Shown here one piece after another: positions 57,557 through 64,000 of a stretch of DNA of 64,000 nt. A program made the position numbers and the translations under genes. The stretch comes from Catenaria anguillulae PL171. Lineage: Eukaryota > Blastocladiomycota > Blastocladiomycetes > Blastocladiales > Catenariaceae. The stretch is taken from NCBI GenBank assembly GCA_002102555.1, contig MCFL01000122.1:1-64000 (forward strand), in the 5' to 3' direction. The stretch's first letter is position 1; the number at the start of each line of letters is the position of its first letter. Below the pieces are notes generated by a model that did no database searches, was not told the origin of the DNA, and saw nothing but the letters and a program-made list of their open reading frames with translations.

Positions 57557-58462
57557 CTGCACGTTGAGAACCTGACTTGGAAATGCTGTTGGGCGGCCGT
57601 CTTGAAAGCGATTATGATCTAGGGGTGCTCAATCGACGCAAGCCAGGGCCGAGCCGGGTGCCTGCGCTTGGCGACTCAGACGCAAGGGCCAATACGAATT
57701 AATGGAAACCGCGCGTCGTCGTCGCTGTCGTACTGTCAGGAGGATGGTGGATCAGCTGCAGGGAAGGCTGATCCAGACCCGATGCAGTGCTGCTGCGGCG
57801 GGATGCAATCGCCCATGGGCCGGGATCGGGGAATGATGTGCCGGCCCTCGAGAGCGATTATCAATATCGACCGAGAGACTTGGCGTGCTGGCGGACGGCT
57901 GGAGACTTAGGGGACTGGAGACTGGCGTGCAGAAAGTTCATAAATACAGCTTGGAGTGGATGCGGATTCGACAGAGTGTGTGCATTGAAGCGCTTGAACG
58001 ATTACCGCCAACAACCGATTCGCATACGAAATAGTATATGCTGTGCCTGAGGTGCAAGCACATATCGCACACCACGCACCGCCTGCCTGCCTGTCGACAG
58101 CTCAGGATCTGGTGTTTTGCTATTTACATCTCACGACAGAACAAAGTTTTGCGGGGTCCGTGATGGTCAGGAATGCACTCCGTCTGTCTCCATCTGGCTG
58201 GGAATAAACATGTATGGTCGCCCTTCGAGTTGAAACCGTGTGTTTCACAATCCCAGACAAGTATACTTAGTTGAAAAGGTAAGGACCAGAGGAAATATCG
58301 AAAAGAACAAGACATTTAAGCAGGGAAAACCAAGCAACAAAGAGGCGCAGAGGATGGTTCAGGCAATCGAAGCAAAATGATAAGTGTGAGAACTAGCAGA
58401 GAGACGGATGGGCGGGTTGAGAACACGGAGCTGCATATTCACAGCCCCACCGCCAAAGATAT
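57557..58462. other. Intergenic, histidine kinase promoter side
   Basis: A 906-base spacer upstream of the hybrid kinase and downstream of the dehydrogenase, both minus strand. No convincing coding frame was seen. The half near the kinase is G-rich. Confidence 0.5.
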
Positions 58463-60519
58463 TTACGACATGAAGAGCATGCCAGAACCCTCGTACACGG
58501 CGGCGATCTTGTTGATGGCATTCACAAATGCAGCCGTCCGGTGGTCAACGCCCAACTTGACCGACGTGGCATGGATCTCGCGACCAGCGGTGCACATGGC
58601 GTCCTCCAAGCCCGAGTACACGAGCTCGTGCTCCTCGGCACCGTGAATGATGTTCCTGCGCTCCGACTCGGTCAACAACCGGCCCGCCTCCTTCTCCACA
58701 AGCGACACGAGCTGCTGCTTGCCCTGCTCGTCCCACTTCTTGTTCAACCGACCGAAACGCACGTGCGACAAGTTCTTGAGCCACTCAAAGTACGACACGG
58801 TCACACCGCCGGCGTTGAGGTACAAGTCGGGAATGATGATGGACCCATTCTTGACGAGAATGTCGTGGGCGCCAGGGGTCAGCGGGCCGTTGGCCGCCTC
58901 ACCAATGATCTTGGCCTTGACACGCGGAGCGTTGGCCGTGGTGATTTGGCCCTCGAGCGCGGCGGGGATCAGGATGTCGCACTCGGCCTCGAGCAGCGAC
59001 TTGGAGTCCTTGATGAACTGGGCGTCGTTGAAGCCGACAAAGGTGCCGTGCTTCTTGCGGTGTTGAAGCAAAGCTTCAACAGAGATGCCGTCGGGGTTGT
59101 ACACACCACCCTCGTGCTCGGCAACACCGACAATCTTGGCGCCGTTGCGCTCAAAGAACTTGGCGGCCCAGTAGCCAACGTTACCGTAACTGTCATTTGA
59201 CACGTGGAAGCGAGCGTGTGAGAAGCTGTCCAGGCGAGCAAAAGCAAATGAGCGGGACTTTGACGAACCCTTGGATGATGATGCGAGAGCCCTTGATGCC
59301 GGTCAAGCCAGTAGCCTTTTGGATTTCGGGGTAGGTCAAGAATTCGCGGACACCATAGTACACACTGTGCTCATTGAGATACATGGTCAGTGCTTCCTGA
59401 TACGAGAAGATACGGCAGCGCAAAAGCTCACGAACCCGAGACCGGTCGCCTCCATACGACCACGCACACCTCCCTGGGCAATCGGCTTGCCAGTCACGCA
59501 ACCGGCAGCGTTCACGTCTTGCACATTGAACTGACGGTAAGTGTCGGCAATCCACGACTACACATCCAAACGAATGGATATGAAATGGATGAGTTTTTGA
59601 TGGAGAGGGTGACGAAAACTGAGAGGAGCGCGCAAATATGTATGTACCATCACATCGGGGCCAGTACCTGCAGAATAAGCCAAATATCGTTAGCGTTGGC
59701 ACCAAAAATCACGGAATCAGCGGTGCAACTCAAAGAAACGGCAACACACCGACATCTGGCGCAGGCACGTCAACGCCGGGGCCGATAAAGTTCTTTTGGC
59801 ACAGCTCCATGGTGTACCGACGAGTGATGCGCTCCAACTCGCCCTTGGTGTACTTTTTGGGATCAATGCAAATACCGCCCTTGGCACCGCCAAACGGCAC
59901 ATCGACAACGGCACACTTGAAGGTCATGAGGGAAGCCAGCGCCTCGACTTCTTGCAAGTCGACCTCGGGCGAGAAACGAATACCGCCCTTGACGGGGGCA
60001 CGGTGGCGCGAGTGCTGGGCGCGGTAGCCGCGAATCACCTCGTGCGTGCCGTTCTCACGCTCGATCGGGAAAGTCACGGAAAGCACAGAGTCTGTGGCCT
60101 TCATGTGCTCAAGAGTGCCCGGGTGCACATCGGCGTGCTTGGCGGCGCGGTCAAAAAAGATTTCGACTGCTTGCAAGAAGCCAACGTCGCCGGCGTCCTT
60201 GGAAGCTGTGCGAACGGACAAACGGCTGCATGGGTCAGTCGACTGGCGATGATGCGTGGACAGTTGCCGGGTCGAACGCCAACAGGCGCAAAAATCAACG
60301 AACCGCTCGAATAGGCCCGAGCAAATTGGGCGGCAGCGAGCGGGGCAGCCGGAGCGACGGCGAAGCGGCTAAATTGCGGCGATGAAGCGGATCAGCATTC
60401 ATGTTCCATCAAGCGGCCAGCAGGTGTCGGCGGGGCCGGGCAGCATTCATGGCATTTGGCGATTGGGCAGCGGACCTGGAGGCGGTGCGAGCAGCCCGGA
60501 CGGCAGACAAGGCGAACAT
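58463..60519 (-). CDS. Mitochondrial glutamate dehydrogenase, animal (GLUD1) type
   Basis: NAD(P)-dependent glutamate dehydrogenase, interconverting glutamate and 2-oxoglutarate plus ammonium. Seven exons (60476-60519, 60304-60368, 59750-60205, 59648-59667, 59436-59557, 59269-59364 and 58463-59189) sum to exactly 509 residues. The first two exons encode an Arg/Ala/Ser-rich presequence ([15 protein letters not shown] to ARAYSS) typical of mitochondrial import. The catalytic core has [75 protein letters not shown] and [20 protein letters not shown]. The nucleotide-binding domain has [18 protein letters not shown]. The KGGIR/GGAKGG Lys residues are present. The C-terminal part ([28 protein letters not shown]) fits the family, including the region where animal enzymes carry the antenna. 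Exon 4 is only 20 bases. Confidence 0.95.
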
Positions 60520-61304
60520 GGCGGATGGATTGCGTGCGGTTGGAGGGAAATCGGAGGAAGAGGGCGGAGTGACCGACAGCGGGCCAGAAAAGCGTGGTGA
60601 GAGCGATTGTGGGAGGGGACCCGGGCTGCTTTTGTATGTCCTCTGTGATCGGCTCAGTGGCCCATTGCCCATCGGCTGCCGATGGGAGCGATGACAGGAC
60701 GCGTTTCTCTCTGCAGTGGGACAACACCACTCCACCTCCAATCGTTCCCATCGCCTCATCTTGCCGAGCGGCTATCTACGCTGACGATGGCACGGTGACG
60801 GGCTCCCAGTCCCCTCCACTTCACCCTCGCATCGCAGCTGGCAGCGTCCCCGCCCGCGTCCTGTGCCGCGAACACCTCTGCGAATGCACGTTCCCGCGTG
60901 TCCTTTGGCATCAACACACCAAAAGCTCGCGGTGTTGATCTGCCCCATCCATCTCGTGACGCTCAACCAATCAAGGCGCAGGCACGCCACCCTTTTACAA
61001 AAACAATGAAACGCTTCACAAAGCAATGACGCCAAACATGCACCTTTTTGCAAATCCAAACACCTTTTGTGTGCATAGTAACAACAAATACCAAGCCTCA
61101 TGGCTGCATCGCAACAAATGCATCGGCACGGACCGCCTGCAGTTGCCGGAGGCTGGGATAAGAAGCGTTGATCTTGTCCGCAACTCGTGAAGTGCCTCGT
61201 CCAACCCTCAATCACCAAAGCAGGTTGCGTCTCAACGATCAGCTCACCCCCCGATGGCAATCAACGATGTATTATTCAGACAAGACAGCACGATCGGACG
61301 GAAC
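60520..61304. other. Intergenic, glutamate dehydrogenase promoter side
   Basis: A 785-base spacer upstream of the dehydrogenase. A 162-codon minus-strand frame at 60772-61260 lacks recognisable features and is treated as chance. No other gene is supported. Confidence 0.5.
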
Positions 61305-62354
61305 TCATGGCGCCATGTCATTTGCGTTTTGACCACTTGTCTCAGCTCCACTCCAACCAGACTTGGCCAATGTCCCCGCCACGCTCTGTGGGACCAACCT
61401 CCGCGCTAGCACAGCCTGCTTCACAAACCAAGTCGCCAGGTACAGAGCAAAACTGATGCAATGACACGAGACCCATCCAATCGTTGTCCTCAGCACGCTG
61501 GGATTGACCTCCATCGCTACTGTGGCAATGTTGATAGCTAACAGCACAAAAATCGAGGCAATGCACATGCGCAAGCGGCGCGTATACACATGGACCTGTC
61601 GGGCGGCCGAATCCGGCTTTGGCGTTGATGACTTGCCTGGCGCCGGAGAAAGGCTTGATGAGGTAGATGTTGGTGCCTTGACTTGCAGATGAGGGAGCAG
61701 GCGAGTGCTGAGAATCAACGAGACGAATCCACACGCGACCATCAGTGCGAACCATGAGTGAAAGATGGGTGAATGTGCGTCCGATGATTGCAAGGACATG
61801 TCCAATAGCCAGGCGTCGCTTGTCCAAAGATCGGCCCAAAAGATGAATGTGGAAGAAAACAAGGCGATGGAAAGAATTGCTTGCAAAATGACAAGTGACT
61901 TGACCAGCGGGCGAAAGCGTTTTCGCTTGCTCCTTGCAATGAGTTGCATGTACAACAACAGCATGGACAGCGGGTAAACGGGCGCTATGAGACACTCTAT
62001 GAGATTGGATGCCAACAGAAGCAAGTTCCGAAAGCAATTTGGTCTCAGAGATTCCCACCCGTAATCAAAATCTCGGTAGATTTGATTCGCTTGGCATGCT
62101 ATTTCTGTTGCAGACAATAGCGCATACGACGTAATGCTGCAGTGCGATAGCGTCATGGCAATCCAGACCCATTTCCTTATCAACGATTGCATGGCTCGAG
62201 AGAAGCGTTTTGACTGTGGTTCACCCGACGTTGAGCTGGAGTGCCGGACGGCATGAATCAATGGGTATAGACAGATTGGCAGTGTAGCGAGCCCCACACC
62301 GCTTGCAATCCATGCGCCGACCGGACTGTACGTCTCGACCTCTTCTGATACCAT
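61305..62354 (-). CDS. Orphan 7TM receptor-like protein, copy 1
   Basis: Intronless frame of 349 residues from the ATG at 62352-62354, which aligns with the start of the neighbouring paralogue. Seven hydrophobic segments are visible: WIASGVGLATLPICLYPLI, KWVWIAMTLSHCSITSYALL, NLLLLASNLIECLIAPVYPL, LVILQAILSIALFSSTFIF, SWFALMVACGFVSLILSTRL, MCIASIFVLLAINIATVAM and WVSCHCISFALYLATWFV. Short basic loops (IARSKRKRFRPLVK) separate them. A conserved C-terminus (SVAGTLAKSGWSG) is shared with copy 2. The family is not recognised; a G-protein-coupled or other seven-helix receptor is inferred from topology only. The intronless structure contrasts with most neighbours. Confidence 0.75.
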   Translation of the reverse strand: MVSEEVETYSPVGAWIASGVGLATLPICLYPLIHAVRHSSSTSGEPQSKRFSRAMQSLIRKWVWIAMTLSHCSITSYALLSATEIACQANQIYRDFDYGWESLRPNCFRNLLLLASNLIECLIAPVYPLSMLLLYMQLIARSKRKRFRPLVKSLVILQAILSIALFSSTFIFWADLWTSDAWLLDMSLQSSDAHSPIFHSWFALMVACGFVSLILSTRLLPHLQVKAPTSTSSSLSPAPGKSSTPKPDSAARQVHVYTRRLRMCIASIFVLLAINIATVAMEVNPSVLRTTIGWVSCHCISFALYLATWFVKQAVLARRLVPQSVAGTLAKSGWSGAETSGQNANDMAP

Positions 62355-62612
62355 GATTGCTCTATCAGCGTGTTGCCTGAAGTTCGCGAATGCACCGGGT
62401 GGGAAATACATGTGTCCACGCAGGTTGTCTTCGACATTGCCAAGTTGGGGAGGCGATGATCATGTGCGACGGAGAGAATGGCCAACCTGGCACTGCTGCG
62501 GACGCTGCGAACAATTGAGCGCCGTGCATGTCCAGTGCGTTTCGGTATCTCAGCCATACACAGCAACCGCGCATCCATCCCCCACGAACCCCGTCATTGG
62601 TGCGGCGCAGAG
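62355..62612. other. Short intergenic spacer between tandem receptor genes
   Basis: A 258-base spacer holding the promoter of copy 1. Nothing further is recognised. Confidence 0.5.
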
Positions 62613-63741
62613 TCACATTCCCACCTCAACCACTTGTTCATTCTCATCTGCCCCACTCCATCCAGACTTGGCCAGAGTTCCCGCCATACTTTGAGGCACC
62701 ATTCGGCGGGCAAGCACGGCCCGCTTCACTAGTGAGGTGGCCATGTACAGCGCAAAGCTGATGCAATGACAAGAGACCCATCCGAGTGTCCATGCAAGCA
62801 CAGCTGGTTCAAGATTAGCGGCAACTACAATGATGTTGATGACGAGCAGGAATAACACGGAGGCGACGCAAACTTGAAGCCAGCGGACGAAAAACTTGCA
62901 TTTGGTGCACTGCAGCTCTTGAGACTGATGAGGCTGTGCTGATGCGAGTATGTAAAAAGGGCGAAGACAAGCTCGTCGGACCCGATTTCTCTCGACCTCC
63001 CGCGGCAAGCCTGACTGTTCCGGCGCTGAAATTTAACCTTGAGGCATCACCCGCCGACGGATGCCGGCTTGTCTTGACTTTCAAGTGTGGAAGCAGCCGC
63101 GTGCTGAGTAGCAGAGAAGCAAGACCGCAAGCAATCATATGCGTAAACCATGCTCGAAAGATCATGTTGTGAATGTCGGTTGTGCGATATGACAGGTCTA
63201 AAAGAGCGGGATCGCTGGTCCAAATCTGCGCCCAATCGATCAGCGTGATCCCGCAAAGTGACACCGACAGCAACAATTGAAAGGCAACCGAAGCTTTGAC
63301 CAGTTTCCGGATTCCTTTACGTTTACTCCTCGGCAAGAGTTTCATGTATACAAGCATCATGGAAATGGGGTAGGCGGGCGCGATGAGCGACTCAATCATT
63401 GTTGCTGCAAGTAGAAGGCTGTTTCGAGCGCAGTTGGATCGCAAATTTTCCCAGCCATAGTCATAGTCTGCGTAGTTTACGTTGTTTACACATGCGAGCT
63501 CCGTTGCTGAGAAGAGCGTATAGAGCATCAGCAAGCAATGCGAAAGGATCATGGCGACCCAGACCCACGTATGTGAAGCTACTTGCCGTATCCCCACTCG
63601 TTGATGTGGTTCTGACCGGCTAAGCAGTGGCCGTCCAAGTGTGGCGACAGGGTAGATGCATATGGGAAGAGTGGCGAGGGTGAGCCCAAACGCAATCCAT
63701 GCCCCTGTTGCGGTGTACATTTCACCGACCTGCAATGTCAT
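62613..63741 (-). CDS. Orphan 7TM receptor-like protein, copy 2
   Basis: Tandem paralogue of the gene at 61305. The ATG at 63739-63741 gives MTLQVGEMYTATGAWIAFGL. Matching segments are LATLPICIYPV, WVWVAMILSHCLLMLYTLF, YDYGWENLRSNCARNSLLLA, LIAPAYPISMMLVYMKLLP, VAFQLLLSVSLCGITLIDWA, FTHMIACGLASLLLSTRLLP, VCVASVLFLLVINIIVVAA and GWVSCHCISFALYMATSLV, ending MAGTLAKSGWSG then NEQVVEVGM. The frame changes in the intracellular loop near 62940-62990. A 45-base GT-AG segment that restores the frame (REKSAQPHQSQEL) is possible, but a one-base break is an alternative. The Cys pair in the first and second loops (TELACVNNV, RSNCARN) is conserved in both copies. Confidence 0.72.
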
Positions 63742-64000
63742 TGTGGTAGAGTTGAGATCCGAGATTCGTCATATTTTTCATCTTGACTCAGAGTGTCTGC
63801 AGACAAAGTCGCGACGTGCACCTGTTCGTGTAATGCAGTGGAGGTTGCGCAACTACCACTTTGGTATTGATGCGCAACCCTCTGCTGTCAGCAGTACCTA
63901 TGCATGGCGAGCACGGGAAACGAGTTAGATTGGATTGACCAGGGAAAGAAGAACACGCTGTACTGATGAAGATGCACTTCGTCCTTGTCCTTTTCTAGCA
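63742..64000. other. Window-edge intergenic, promoter of receptor copy 2
   Basis: The last 259 bases lie upstream of receptor copy 2. No coding feature is supported before the window ends. Confidence 0.45.

Noticed and set aside
60772-61260. Minus-strand Cys-rich frame of 162 codons in the dehydrogenase promoter region
   Set aside because: There is no signal peptide, regular Cys spacing or homology I can recognise, and it lies in a spacer between well-defined genes.
1-64000. tRNA and rRNA genes
   Set aside because: No cloverleaf with a convincing T-loop or any rRNA-like segment was recognised by eye; a tRNA scan would be needed to be sure.

Overview
The window reads as nuclear DNA from an intron-rich fungus, most likely a zoosporic, early-diverging lineage (Blastocladiomycota or Chytridiomycota). 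Genes are interrupted by short introns of about 60-100 bases with GTRYGT-like donors and YAG acceptors. The set includes genes typical of opisthokonts (condensin CAP-H, RFWD3-like ligase, PAT1, MCM-binding protein, peroxisomal acyl-CoA oxidase). It also includes genes rare or absent in Dikarya: three half-size ABCA transporters, an animal-type (GLUD1-like) mitochondrial glutamate dehydrogenase and a myristoylated stathmin-like protein. The lineage call is inference; no rRNA or tRNA gene was recognised.

Layout. 0-4 kb: the 3' part of a protein kinase (+), an unknown multi-exon gene (-) and weak coding signal. 6-14 kb: stathmin-like protein, PAT1 and acyl-CoA oxidase, all on the minus strand. 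17-24 kb: ABCA transporter 1 (+), then condensin CAP-H (-). 24-34 kb: a mucin-like membrane protein (+), a GPI-like secreted protein (+), RFWD3-like ligase (-), a multi-pass membrane protein (-) and a secreted Thr/Gln/Pro-rich protein (-). 34-44 kb: LRR protein (+), a paralogue of the membrane protein (+), MCM-binding protein (-) and a second mucin-like membrane protein (-). 44-52 kb: ABCA transporters 2 (-) and 3 (+), divergent around a promoter region with a 62-base tandem duplication. 52-64 kb: a large hybrid histidine kinase with seven predicted N-terminal membrane segments (-), GLUD1-type dehydrogenase (-) and two tandem 7TM-like receptor genes (-).

How the genes relate. There is no operon-like logic, but paralogue structure is marked. 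ABCA 1 and 2 are an inverted pair 24 kb apart. The two multi-pass membrane genes are an inverted pair 7 kb apart with matching exon boundaries. The 7TM receptors are a tandem pair. A roughly 170-200 base apparently non-coding block near 2.1 kb recurs inverted near 15.1 kb. Four genes encode Thr/Ser-rich surface or secreted proteins.

Several otherwise well-conserved genes (acyl-CoA oxidase, PAT1, LRR protein, MCM-binding protein, ABCA 1, the plus-strand membrane gene) show one-base frame breaks, while ABCA 2 and 3, CAP-H and the dehydrogenase are cleanly open after splicing. Uncorrected assembly indels are the simplest explanation, but decay of some copies is not excluded. Coordinates of unresolved exons are approximate and all splice sites were read by eye.
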